The notes beneath the pieces are model-generated. The model made no database searches and had not been told where the DNA came from. It saw only the letters and a list, made by a program, of their open reading frames with translations. Position numbers and translations under genes: made by a program. This document shows, one piece after another, positions 24,297 through 34,999 of a stretch of 64,000 nucleotides of DNA. The DNA comes from Porites lobata (Eukaryota > Cnidaria > Anthozoa > Scleractinia > Poritidae): the NCBI GenBank assembly GCA_942486035.1, contig CALNXK010000129.1, positions 271,001 through 335,000 on the forward strand, given 5' to 3'. How positions within the stretch are numbered: the stretch's first letter is position 1; every line of letters starts with the position of its first letter.

Positions 24297-24337
24297 GCGA
24301 GAAAAGGCGACACGCGGTGTGTCTCCTTTTCTCGCGT
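24297..24337. repeat. Palindrome (CGCGAGAAAAGGCG ... CTTTTCTCGCG)
   Basis: About 17-bp arms around a CACGCGGTG-like loop. Probably a small foldback element end. Confidence 0.75.
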
Positions 24338-24465
24338 AGTCTATTCTTAGATAAAACTTACGTTCGCGTCCTTATATTTCAAATTTAAAGACGCACTTTA
24401 AAAGTGCTTAAAAGTGCTTTTTTAGAACTGAGCGGGGACTGACGGCAAAAACAATTGCTTTAAAA

Positions 24466-24540
24466 ACCAGCAAAACAAGACACTTAAGTGTAGGAAACCG
24501 TAATACGATTTCCTACACTTAAGTGTTTTGTTTTGCTGGT
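24466..24540. repeat. 75-bp near-perfect palindrome
   Basis: ACCAGCAAAACAAGACACTT pairs with the complement at 24521-24540. The stem is about 34 bp with only one or two mismatches; the loop is a few bases near 24502. A poly-C run follows at 24570-24583. Confidence 0.9.
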
Positions 24541-25260
24541 TTGTTATTTACATTAGCCAACGTGTAGCCGCCCCCCCCCCCCCAAGAAAGCAAAAACGAA
24601 GAGATGCATTGCATTATCATTGTCATAAATTGTAACTTTATGTTAAAGCTTTTGCAATACTGTAACTACATAATTATAGTCATTTAAATAACGCTTATGC
24701 TCCCCCTAAGAGAGCTCCCTCTCTCCGTTTTTCCTTTGTCGGGAGTAGGGTGCGGTGCGGCTACACGTAGGTTATATCTACACATCATCTGCGGCTTTTT
24801 ATTTGTTTCTTTTTCGCGCCAGCAAAAGGGTTACCTTATATTTGGTCAAGCGTTTGTTGCTCGTATGCCAAAGAAAAGACAAATTTCCCATTTTTTTTAC
24901 AAGTGCTTTATATCTGGATGAGTACGCATTAATTTAGTACTATATGCCTTTGTCACTGGAGAAAGCGAGTTCAAAACTAGAAATAAGACTCGAACAAGAT
25001 ACGAACCATTTACACATGAATGTTGTTCGCGTCTTTATATGAGAAGACAACACATGTTCGTACTAAAACTAGACTCACTCACTCACTCGTTCACTCATCA
25101 AGTCATCTTGTTTTCCTTCAGCACCTTATTTTCGTCCGATTCATGTCTTTCAGTAAAAAATACTTGACAAACAGGGAAACATTTACACTCTGCGGGAGCA
25201 AAAAGGAAGGGGAAGACGAAACGCGACGTGAAGGCTTTTTTCATGTAAATAAATGATTAA
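24541..25260. other. Intergenic, no gene recognised
   Basis: Contains the poly-C tract (24570-24583) and otherwise non-coding sequence. Confidence 0.5.
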
Positions 25261-25312
25261 CCTGCGAACGCAGACTAGAAGCGACGACCGGAAATACGTT
25301 TGCGTTCGCAGG
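25261..25312. repeat. 52-bp inverted repeat (CCTGCGAACGCA arms)
   Basis: CCTGCGAACGCA at 25261-25272 is mirrored by TGCGTTCGCAGG at 25301-25312. Confidence 0.85.
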
Positions 25313-25777
25313 CTAATTCTTGAAAACATCCTACCATATCAAAACAGGAAACCCAAACAATAGGAAACTCATTTCTATGGTTTCTTGGCAATTCTCAGTG
25401 TTCTTTCTTCGGCAATGTTTGACTGACTTCCTGTACTCTCGTTCTGCTGTAACTGTCTTCCCGTCTGGTATCCTGATAAAGAACTTCCGGATGTCATACA
25501 CACTTCCTCACACGTCGCATTGGTTGACTGGGCATAAGTCAAAAACGAATACTTGATGTAGTCGCCTGCGCTTTACCATAGTTCATAAAGTGGATCAAGA
25601 AAGAATGTTGAGTGGGATGTTTATGAAACCCGTCAGACTCCTTTGTTAATATACGTTTACAGGACAGATGTTTATATCTGGGACTTGGAGGCACAACGTC
25701 CACTAAAAATAGTGTTCTTATCATTCTGATCGTATTGGCCAATAAAAACGTGGCATTTGCTTATTTCGTCACAATTT

Positions 25778-25960
25778 GTAAGCTCCACTGACTCTGAAGA
25801 TGATCATGACTACCGCACAGGTTGTCGAAACGCCAGTCACTGTCAACAACAACAGTCCTATTCAGGACTACGTTGACCCGGACGATCATACTCAACCTAC
25901 TTATAAAATGACTCCTGGGTTCAAACCTTTCACAAAAAACAAAGGATTGTACACCGTCAG
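25778..25960 (+). mobile_element. Penelope-like element fragment
   Basis: The block CTCTGAAGATGAT, GACTACCGCACAGG, GTTGTCGAAACGCC is followed by CAACAACAACAGTCC, CAGGACTACGTTGACCCGG and CTCAACCTACTTATAAAATG. It matches in part the fragment at 41630-41695 (CAGGACTACGTTCACCCGG). I associate this arrangement with ends of Penelope-like retroelements in animal genomes; that assignment is from memory of the family, not from a search. No reverse transcriptase is present. Confidence 0.5.
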
Positions 25961-25967
25961 AGCCTCG

Positions 25968-26183
25968 TAGGCTGCGAAAACATCCGTTTCTCCTCGCTCT
26001 TCGCCACTGGGGATGTTTCGCGAAACGTCCCCAGCGGCGAAGAGCGTAGCCTCCCAAGGAGGCGTTTTTAGGGGAGCTCGTTTTTCATCCCTGTCTGTGG
26101 GGGAGATGAAAAACGAGCTCTCCTAAAAACGCCTGCGTGGGAGGCTACGAAGAGCGAGGAGAAACGGATGTTTTCGCAGGCTA
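25968..26183. mobile_element. Nested foldback elements forming a potential three-way junction
   Basis: Outer 36-nt arms (25968-26003 and 26148-26183, starting TAGGCTGCGAAAACATCC) enclose two complete hairpins. Hairpin 1 is 26000-26043 (CTTCGCCACTGGGGATGTTT and its complement). Hairpin 2 is 26046-26148 (GTAGCCTCCCAAGGAGGCGT and its complement, arms about 44 bp). The structure is best explained by foldback elements inserted next to or inside one another. Confidence 0.88.
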
Positions 26184-26196
26184 GGCCAAGGGAGCT

Positions 26197-26303
26197 TTAG
26201 TCTGCTACACAGCCGTTTTTAGTGTCGTCACGCAATGCTCCTCCCCACAAAGTGGGGAGGAGCATTGCGTGACGACACTAAAAATGGCTGTGTTGCAGAC
26301 TAA
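26197..26303. mobile_element. 107-bp foldback element
   Basis: A nearly perfect palindrome: TTAGTCTGC ... GCAGACTAA with inner stem GTGTCGTCACGCAATGCTCC and a loop of about 7 nt around 26248. The CGTCACGCA word is shared with 28298-28375 and 28385-28447. Confidence 0.93.
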
Positions 26304-26891
26304 GGGAGCTTCCAATTTAAACTGTACGCAACATTGTTTTATCTTCGATGTTTGCCGCCTTTCATAACCAGTCTTCTCCTCTTAAACGGGGAAGGAAAAT
26401 ATATGGAACGTTCCAATGCTACATCGCATGCAAAATCGTACGTAAACGGGAACTTTGGATTTTTCTCTCCCTTTGTTACGGGTTGTACAAAACCCCAACT
26501 GGGATCTAGCTCAGACAAACCCTCATCCAGGCTCTTTCCCTTTCTTTATGATTGCGTATAATTGCGAATTGCGTCACCTATAAGGGGAGTTTTAAAATTT
26601 TGGTTCGTTTCAAAATGGCCTTCACATGTTTACTTTTAGTAGGTTAACTCGTGCTTTTGAAGAATCGAAGAACGAAAAGAAGCAAACAAAACTAGACTTC
26701 TCGAACCTAAAACATTCGCAACTATGCAATTCATCCAGTCACGCATATCAGTCAAAAAAGCTCCAGAAAACATATGTAGTACAATATAGCTATAATGGTT
26801 TAATAGTAAACCTTAGTAATCTCTATTTGGCTTTTTCCTTTTTTCATTTTTCTATGCCAGTTTTATTGCAATTAGGTGTAAATAATTGTCA
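26304..26891. other. Intergenic, no gene recognised
   Basis: Non-coding; shadow frames show no recognisable protein. Confidence 0.5.
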
Positions 26892-27947
26892 TACCGTATT
26901 TTCTCGATTAAACGCCGCCCTCGAACAAACGCTACCCTTGATCAAATGCCACAACTAGAAGCAAAATTACCAATAAACGCCGCACCTAATCAGAAGAATG
27001 CAGCGTTTACTCGAGGATAATAGGAAAAACTTCGGTTCAACCTGGTACTTTCAGTTACACCATCCAGACATTTACGAATCTATCTCAGCAAAATAAGAGA
27101 GACATTGGAACGTTTATGACATAATATTTACAAACGATTTACAACTAGAAGTTCTCATTGAGAAGGAAGTGCTGCCCTTAGTTTAATACGATGCGAACAG
27201 GAACAAAGACATTTTGTAGAACAGTTGAACATATGCATTCTTTTATTAAAGTCAATAACTTAGACTTGTGTGAATTATGAAACAATCAGAGGGAAATATA
27301 AAAAATGAACCGATCACAATGACAGATACGCTTACATTCAGATAACTCGCTAAAGTTTCAATATGATTTTGTAATTCATTTCAATAATTCACTAAATTCT
27401 AAAACAACAGCAGTGCCGATAGGCTGTTTCTTCATCGAAGAAGAGAAGAGTTGCGAACAAATAACGTTAAGGCCAAAACTTCTTTATTCACAGGTTAGGT
27501 AGACGTACAGCACATGCCGTTCGCTTAATATGTAACTTACAACCCTGATTCCAGAGATAACAATCTGTGTGACACAAGAATACTCGCTATAACTAATCTA
27601 CAATTTAAAAAAAAAACAACGAAAAAAATGTTTCGTACAATACTTCTTGAACTGTTCTTACCGTTTAGGCCGTTTAAAGAGACAGTACACATCTGATGGA
27701 CTACGATTTCTGTACAGATCTTAACCGCACATGACAACAAAACATGGCGGGCGGCTTCTACGAGACAAAGAGGCGCGGCAGCTGAGCACTTACTTCAACC
27801 GCTGACTTCAAAGCGCTGCAGTCGCAAATTGTGATGGAACCATGCTGCCGCCGAGCAATTACTGTAAAAGTGATTTTAAAAAAGTGATTTCGAAATAAAT
27901 GCCGCCCTCGAATAAACGCGGCGGCGTTTAATGGAATAAATACGGTA
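26892..27947. mobile_element. 1.06-kb TIR element with TACCGTATTT ends
   Basis: TACCGTATTTTCTCGATTAA at the left and the complement of TTAATGGAATAAATACGGTA at the right are inverted. Subterminal AAACGCCGCCCTCGA words occur on both sides (26916, 27900). The ends resemble those of 13081-13502. No transposase ORF is visible; the interior is AT-rich. Confidence 0.82.
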
Positions 27948-28297
27948 TATATTGGGCCATGTGGTACTAGGTTGATAATGGAAAATAACGTCGTTTTGTT
28001 TTTTGTCAGTAACTGCTGACTAGCTGGTAAAACGTTCGCATATAATGGAAAGACAGAAAACTTAGCAGAGCAACATGATGTTCCAGTACTAGACAGCTCT
28101 TTAGTTCTTGTCGGAGGAGCACAAGTAATAAAATGAGCGTGAAAATTTCTTTCCATCGATTCTGTCGTAGGAAAGCAAGACTCCAAGTGTCAAAGAGAAT
28201 GACCAAAACCACCCCGCAGCGAAAAAAAAAAGGCAAAATCAGGCAAAAAAAATTGAAGTGTACATAGCCCAATAATATACTTTTGCGCCAACAATGG

Positions 28298-28375
28298 TAG
28301 TCTCCTTCGCAATCGTTTTTAGGTTCGTCACGCAACGTTGCGTGACAAGCCTAAAAACGATTGCGGAGGAGACTA
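28298..28375. mobile_element. 78-bp foldback element
   Basis: TAGTCTCCTTCGCAATCG is mirrored at the right end; the centre is TCACGCAACGTTGCGTGA. The stem is almost continuous. Confidence 0.93.
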
Positions 28376-28384
28376 GAACAGTGG

Positions 28385-28447
28385 TAGCCTTCCGCGCAGA
28401 CACAGCAACGCGTGACGCACCCCTAAGAATGTCTGCGGGGGAGGCTA
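28385..28447. mobile_element. 63-bp foldback element, TAGCCTCCC...CAGAC family
   Basis: TAGCCTTCCGCGCAGACA is mirrored by TGTCTGCGGGGGAGGCTA; the centre has CGTGACGCACCCCTAAGAA. The terminal CCTCCC...CAGAC and CCCTAAGAA words recur at 19658-19724 and 48102-48568. Confidence 0.85.
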
Positions 28448-29660
28448 GAACTATGGAGGCTTCGTAAGGACTCACGTACGCATAAATAAATAAAACATGA
28501 TGCTGTCCAAGTAAACTTAAAACTGGACCATCACGATTTATTTGTCAATTCCATCATGGCCACAGTTTTCACGACGCGATCATGAAACAAACACAACGAA
28601 CAGCCAGCTTGAGTATCAGGGATCTTCCAAAGGCCAAAAGGACAGAAAAGAGCGAATTGAAACGGGGGATTTTCTTGTCTCCCCTCCCCTAACCTCGCGG
28701 GCAGTGTTTGGGGATGATGGCGTTATTAAGAAGAAAAGGAACCTGGTTGAATGTCGAACGACACTGACACAGTGGTATCCAAGGTGAAAGGCTATTTCAC
28801 TACAACCTTAAATCAATAAAGAAGAAAGGAAGAAAAAGAAACCTCTGAAAGAAATTGATGATATCGTTTTGAGAAGGAAAAAAAAAGACAAGAAACATAA
28901 ACTAAGAAAAGTGTAGGTCATATCCGAGCTCCCAAAATACATCGGAAGTTAATGCGGACGTAGGTGCTGAAAAATCGCCTTTGAATTAAGTACAATTAAG
29001 TACCAGGAAAAATGTTATGTTTTCCTTCTAAAAAATTAGCTGCAGACATTTCACTACATATCGTGTGCTGCTGGCAATTATTCTGTCAAAAAACTGTGTG
29101 TCGATTAAAATCAGCCAGCGGGGAGGACAAGGGAGGAGACAAACGAGGAATGAAAGAGATAATTTCTTTGAATATCCGATTAGCACTATCTTTTCAGCTG
29201 GCAAGAAATGGCTTAACACTTTTTAAAGTAGTCATAAGATCGTCAGTAATGACCGACTCACATCCTGTCATGAGGCAGACATGGGTATTAATCGCTATAT
29301 CTTTTTTCTGCAACTCTTAAAATAGAATAAGCAAAGTCGTAAAAGCTGAGCTTCGAGATGTGACTAATGTATAAGTAAATTATGTGTTATTTTAGGAGAG
29401 CAACCAAAAAAGCTCATATAAAATTGCCTTCATCGTGAAAGAAGGCACGCTTAAGTTCTTAGAGGAAGAAGGAACTTATAGCTAAATCAAGCTACAGAGG
29501 AACATTTGCAACAACAATACATGATGGGGCTCGTTACCAAGACGCCGAGGATGACCTTGGGAATCTTCTGCCGAGAGGTCAGTCTTTTTCAAATGCTTTG
29601 GTTATCCTTTTCCTTCAGAAACCGAGACTGGACTAGAGTACTCCGGCAATGAATAGACAA
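28448..29660. other. Intergenic, no gene recognised
   Basis: Non-coding; A-rich tracts near 28800-28900. Confidence 0.5.
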
Positions 29661-29803
29661 ATTTCGATATATTAAAAATCAAACTTGGCTCGGAGGCTTG
29701 AGGGAATAAAACGCAAAAGAAATGTATTATTCATTGCCGAGCCTTAAGATGATTTCTTTTGTGTTAACCTCAGAGCCAAGTATGAATTTTAATATATCGA
29801 AAT
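29661..29803. repeat. 143-bp inverted repeat
   Basis: TTTCGATATATTAAAAATCA and CTTGGCTC at the left are mirrored by GAGCCAAG and TTTTAATATATCGAAA at the right (29772-29803). It could be a small MITE. Confidence 0.75.
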
Positions 29804-30189
29804 TGGTCTAACACTTAAACTGAAAATAACTCTTAACTGAAAAATCAAATTTATTTCGAACTGCAGACCATCGAAAGAACTGAACCTCAAAGGAGCATGG
29901 AGGGCTGACTAGCTAGCCATGAGTATAAAACGGATGGCGCAAATGAACTCGCCGACTAACAATGTTTGAAAACCAGACATCATTATCATGTGCAATGATT
30001 TTGTTGACAAACTGAGCGGTTTTTAAAAGAATTTGTGCGGTTTAAATATCTAAAAATCGTAGTTGAAGAAAATAAGCAAAACACCTGAAAACGGTCACGA
30101 CTCAGTGAGCCTCACGAATTAATTTTATTAGTTATCGTCGTTTTTATTTCCCCGTACGTGGGAGGGGTGGGTGTAAAGGAGGGGACTTT
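29804..30189. other. Intergenic, nothing recognised
   Basis: Non-coding. Confidence 0.5.
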
Positions 30190-30415
30190 TCAGTCCTTGT
30201 GTTTAGAAATAAATTTTTCAAGTCTGTTCACTAAATCCCCCGACTGAACTAACACCTTTAGTTCCGGCTTAAACTTTCCACGGGGTGTGCTTGGGTTGCA
30301 GGATTCAAATATACCAAGATGGCAGTTTACCGTGCTTGGTGTATTTAAGAAACCTATTATGCTGTTATTCAAACTGTCAAGCCCAGGAATCGAGTCAGAG
30401 TGTGGCTTGTAAACT
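30190..30415 (-). other. Possible terminal coding exon of an unknown minus-strand gene
   Basis: A minus-strand open frame of about 75 codons ends in TGA at 30190. It starts after a plausible acceptor (GTCTCCAG at about 30406-30413) and has no upstream in-frame ATG. Its composition looks protein-like, with an amphipathic C-terminus (VQSGDLVNRLEKFISKHKD). I do not recognise the protein and found no partner exon between here and 31900. It may be chance. Confidence 0.2.
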
Positions 30416-31950
30416 AAACACTGGAGACCATCTCAACTAATCAACCTCTACTTCTTCATCGAGCAAGGCTGAAACAGTCACGCGTCATGGTGTGACACAG
30501 TATCTTGAAACTTCCGTCGTTTTCAGCCTCTTCCGTGGAGACGGAACTTTGAAGTTACCATAATAAATTTTTTTGAATTAACGACCCCCCACGCGCAAGG
30601 TTTTTAGCATCACACAGTAATTAGTAGTGAGCTCCCCAGATAGACCAAATCCGAATTCTAGAGTGGGCAGGTAAATTTTCTTTGCGCGATCGAGCCCGTT
30701 ACTATCTTCCAACGCCGTCTTTGAAATGGTTTGTCACACACGTAATTCTCTCCTTGAGCAGGCAAAGGTTGCTAAAGATGCAGTATGCATATCGAACAAA
30801 AAGTTACTCCTGGCTTATGCATAGAAAAGCTAGAGAAAAATAACTTGCTCGTATAATTGTGCAAAAATGTCTTGTAAGGAAGAGAAAGTCTGTACAACCA
30901 CAACAACCAGGCAAGGCCAGTAACCTCAACTCATAGTGTAAAATAAATATTTCCAATAGCTACAAAGCACCCTCACTACCGCAAACCTATATATTACGGC
31001 TAGTCCTCGGTTTTTCGAACGATATTCTTGGCCCTTGTAAGAGTAAACTATATGGAAAAGAACCTCGATATTTGCGAAAGCTCGTTTAAGCGATTAACTG
31101 AGAAAAATCTATAAAAGGCGCAGTGTCACACAATTTGGTCCCTTTTAACTTCTACGATAAAAATAAACGTATAAATTAAGGAATAAAATAAAGTTCAATT
31201 GTGTGAAATTAAAAGGTTTCGCACGACCGTGTTCCAGACTGAAAGCTTATTCAAAACCACATGATTTTTAGCTAAACTAGTTAAAAACTGAAATAGTTTG
31301 CTTTCATAACGACATAAGTTGCTTTCCACATGTAGCAATGACCCTAGAGATAACGTCGTGTTGAACTTTTGATTTTACTTTGCTCTTTCGAATGTATGGC
31401 TTCGGCGGACCTGACCGTTGATCAACAAAACAACCTAAAAATAACAGAAAAAATAACAGTCATACCAAACTGTCGTTACAGGTGATCTTACTTCGTACAG
31501 CTAGCTTTCCTACAGAAATATCATTTTAATTGTGTTTTGCGGTGGCCCATGGTGTCCTAGCATAATTCAGCGAGATTCAGTTTGCATTTTATAGTGCCAG
31601 AAAACATGGTTTTACACTGCTCTTTAAAAACGTACGTGAGTTTTTAATAAAAGCCATTACGCTGTGAGTAAGGACTCTGTATATTAGATTTTATCATGCA
31701 TAAATATATAAGAAAGCCGACTTCCAGGAACAACTAAAACTCGAGTTTCCGTCTTATCCTGAACACAAGTGTTACTTACGCGATGCTGACTCAGAGAAAG
31801 CTGAAACATGTCTTCCAGCATCGGCCGCGAACTACAAACGCATGCAAAGTAATTTAACATACAATAATTCGCTTTATTTTTTTAAAAAGATTTATTCGAG
31901 CAATATCAAACAAAATACGCAGTTCATATACAAACACACACTGTCATCCT
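30416..31950. other. Intergenic, nothing recognised
   Basis: Non-coding; no TIR or SINE seen. Confidence 0.5.
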
Positions 31951-31952
31951 GT

Positions 31953-31984
31953 CACGTGACATTTGACTTCCGCTGTTATAAATA
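31953..31984 (+). promoter_or_regulatory. Core promoter of the UBAN gene: CACGTG E-box and TATA box
   Basis: CACGTG lies at 31953-31958 and TATAAATA at 31977-31984, about 92 bp before the chosen ATG (32076). A start of transcription near 32010 is inferred. Upstream ATGs follow at 32008 (11-codon uORF to 32040), 32025 (ATG-TAA start-stop) and 32041 (overlapping, other frame). Confidence 0.6.
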
Positions 31985-32075
31985 TAAAAGTGATCGATTG
32001 CGGACAAATGACAGCCAGAGGTTCATGTAAGACGAGTTAGATGAGATCGCAAAAGCGGACGAGGGAAACTGGCGA

Positions 32076-32936
32076 ATGGAGATACATAAGGGTGAGAGAG
32101 AAAAGCGAGTCGAGCATGAGTTGGAGAGAACAAATGCATATGTGTTGGTTTTACTAAAGGACAAACGGCGATTGAACACGGAGCTGGAAAACGAGCGAAA
32201 GGTATCAAGGAAGTTGAGGCAAGAATGTTATGATTTAAGAAGAAAACTTGGAGCGCAACAGAGCATTGGAAGCGGGTTAGATTCTTTCGCCACTACTGAC
32301 TGTCTCATTAATATGAGCGAAAACAGCACCGAAGAACTGGAGAGAAAAATTCGCAAACTTGAGGAGAGTTTGTGCGAATCACGAACCCAGATTAAGTCTT
32401 TAGAGGAACACAAAACCGTTCTGGAGTCAGAGATACTACGGTTAGCGGAAGCGCTCGGTAAAGACAGCTCATCGTCTGATTTGGACCTTATGATAGAACA
32501 GCTGAATATTTACGAAACTGATTTTCAGAAGGAGAGGGACGACAGAGAAAAAGCGGAGACTAAAGTTTCCGTTCTGACTGATCAAATCTCTGATTGTCAG
32601 GATTTGATATCATCGCTTACGCGTGAGGTAGACTTGTATAAAAATGCTTTCGAGCGGGAAAAAAAGGACAAAGAGATTGCGCTTGGACGCGATCGCGAGA
32701 AAGGGGAAGACCTAACAGTAAAATTACCAACTTTCCCTACTGCTGGCTCTTCGCCGAATTTTCCGGGAAGCGAACATAATCAGGAGCTAGCGTCACCAGT
32801 TCAACCGCCTCATTTACAAGTCGTTTATCCAGTTGTAGATTCTAGAATACAGCATCAAAATTCAATAAGGAAAAGGGAACTTCATAGAAGAGGGGTTCTG
32901 ACAAGAGACAGCCCCGAATCTTTGAACTATAACTAG
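32076..32936 (+). CDS. Intronless coiled-coil protein with a UBAN ubiquitin-binding motif (TNIP/optineurin/NEMO-like)
   Basis: A single open frame of 286 residues. Heptad-rich coiled coil covers residues about 1-60 and 84-205. Residues about 135-170 contain LMIEQLNIYETDFQKERDDR followed by EK: this is the UBAN core, with the DF (149-150), ER (153-154) and RE (157-158) residues that grip linear (Met1-linked) ubiquitin in NEMO, optineurin and ABIN/TNIP proteins. The C-terminal 75 residues are Pro/Ser-rich, without the zinc finger found in NEMO and optineurin, which points to a TNIP-like protein. Known members dampen or scaffold NF-kB and cell-death signalling in the cytoplasm. The start is the first ATG after an in-frame TAA at 32028; the in-frame codons between also look coiled-coil-like, so an upstream exon is possible. 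Lack of introns is unusual for the family. Confidence 0.8.
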   Translation: MEIHKGEREKRVEHELERTNAYVLVLLKDKRRLNTELENERKVSRKLRQECYDLRRKLGAQQSIGSGLDSFATTDCLINMSENSTEELERKIRKLEESLCESRTQIKSLEEHKTVLESEILRLAEALGKDSSSSDLDLMIEQLNIYETDFQKERDDREKAETKVSVLTDQISDCQDLISSLTREVDLYKNAFEREKKDKEIALGRDREKGEDLTVKLPTFPTAGSSPNFPGSEHNQELASPVQPPHLQVVYPVVDSRIQHQNSIRKRELHRRGVLTRDSPESLNYN

Positions 32937-32951
32937 GGTCTAGGATTTGCG

Positions 32952-32977
32952 AAAAAAAAAAAAAAAAAAAAAAAAAC
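32952..32977 (+). repeat. 26-nt poly(A) tract just after the UBAN stop codon
   Basis: An uninterrupted A26 starts 15 nt after the stop. No AATAAA lies between stop and tract. An AATAAA at 33321-33326 could serve as the true polyadenylation signal. Confidence 0.95.
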
Positions 32978-33320
32978 CAACACAACAAGCTATCTGTCAA
33001 CTTAAGACTTCCTCATTCCTGGTCACATAAGGTAATTCTAGAGGTACTCAGGATAAATACCTTTCCCGCTAAGACACTCCAATTTTCATTTGCTTTTTAA
33101 TGAGACCCTATGCATTTTCCTGTATAGTCGTGGACTGAATATATATAATTCGCGGTCAAAATTTTACAATGGAGTGAATTCGCAATTTGTGGTCGCATAC
33201 ATAAATGTATGCAAATTTGCATACGCCAAATGCGGTAATCGCATTTAGGAATATCTGAATATATGTATATAGCAAAAATCTTCCAAGATAATTTTGTTTT
33301 ATATGTAAATAGACCAGCTA

Positions 33321-33326
33321 AATAAA
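33321..33326 (+). terminator. Candidate polyadenylation signal of the UBAN gene
   Basis: AATAAA, 385 bp after the stop codon. Confidence 0.4.
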
Positions 33327-34605
33327 ATTGTTTTGGGAAACACAATTTAGCGTAAAACAACAGTCATTCTGTGCAGGAAATTAAGGAGGGGAAATCACTG
33401 AAGCGAGGTTTCTGCGTTTAAAACAATATTTAACATGTACGGGTTTACTTTAAAACTTTCAATTTCTTGATGTTCAGTCGAATAACGCAAGTTCAGGCTA
33501 CCTTCAACTTTGACCAGTTTAATATGAAGTTCGGCGCGGCTATCTTCAATACAACCCACGCAGATTACAACAGTTTGTTCAATACTGTGACCCGAATAGT
33601 ATAATCTAACGAGGGACAAAAAAAAATGTATAATATACATAGAAAAGGAAAGGGAAGAAGAAAAACAAACCACAAACGATTTCCTTTTTAATACGCAAAC
33701 TTGATTATTTTTTTATTTCAACAAACGCTCTCAGCCGTACGCATGAGTGGAAAATTCTGTAGCGGATGTTTATGGTTTTCAAATCATTGGAGGTTTTATT
33801 TAGTCTTCCGCAGTACGCGAAAAATGATAGAGATTATTGTTGACGAAGATTGAACTGAGACAGGAAGTTGATCTGATCAAATATTTGTGTTCAAGAAACC
33901 CAGTATGTGAATGTTAGTTTGTGGTAACAAAATAGGCCTTTGAGACCACTACTCTCAACAGCGCTTATCAAAGACGTGACAAGTAGACAAACTTGTTTTA
34001 CAGGAAGATAATATCGTACACCAGTTCTTTCTCAATAACCTTATACCGAAATACTTAGAAAAATTCACGCTGATCATCCCCAATTTCATCATTTAATAAA
34101 CTGGGTGCTGACGTAAGTGATGCCAAGAAAAAGGACCGTATGAGAAAGTACAACGTTCTCCAAAAAATTCCTCATTTTTTGGTAATTTCCTTCAGTGCAA
34201 TCTTGTGACAACAGCGTAATCATGCAAGAGGACGAGGATAGAAGTAACGTCTATTTATGGCCAAACTGATTTGACTTCCGTTAACAAAATATCAAAGAGT
34301 ATTTTAAAAGGGTTATCTGAAGCGTGCAGTCAGGCTGGAAGCACGCAACGAACACGCAACGCCACGCGATTGGAGAATTTAACTTAAATACAAAATTCCG
34401 TAAATTCAAACCCAAATTTGGTCGACATATTTGTACAGTATTTGTGATAGTTTGCTGTTTTGGGGTGACATGAAAGGGAGTTACGAAGACGGTTCTTTAC
34501 GAGCGTGAAAGTAAAAATTGGTAGTGCAAGTTAATTTTGCACAACGCTTTTATCCAAACACCATTTGTGGTGAACAGTTTCATTACAGCATACAGTGAAG
34601 ACTAC
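33327..34605. other. Intergenic, no gene recognised
   Basis: Non-coding. Confidence 0.5.
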
Positions 34606-34720
34606 TGGGGCGGATCCAAAATTTAGTGGAGGGGGGTTCGGATAAATGTCCGCCGAAGGCGTACCATCCTACGGGGGTGCGGGAGCGTACTCCCCCGGAT
34701 AATTATAGGCTGTCGCATGC
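34606..34720. mobile_element. MITE end fragment, GGGGCGGATCCA type
   Basis: ACTGGGGCGGATCCAAAATT resembles the end of the element at 49258-49434 (CAGTGGTGGATCCAGGGG) and hAT-type CAGGGG termini. A G/C-rich stretch with GGGGGTGCGGGAGCG follows. The opposite end was not found. Confidence 0.4.
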
Positions 34721-34999
34721 CCTTGAAACGATCACCTTTTTAGCTATTTTTAACATGGACTGCTCTTAAAAAATTATAATAATCGAGACCAATAACGAAT
34801 AATATAAATCTGAAATAACGGTTATAAATTTGTATTTGCCATATCCATGTGCTCTAAAAATCACTCTTGATTTTCTTCAAAAATGGAGTCTTTGTGTTGG
34901 TTGAATACCCGGAACGAGGAAGACCCTTAGGTCTGGTCTATCAAATAATGTTGTATAAACAAAAGGAGGCATGTATCTATGTCTTCGTCCGTTATTTCA

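Noticed and set aside
26892..27947. Transposase gene inside the 1.06-kb TIR element
   Set aside because: Only short frames with no transposase motif; the element is non-autonomous.
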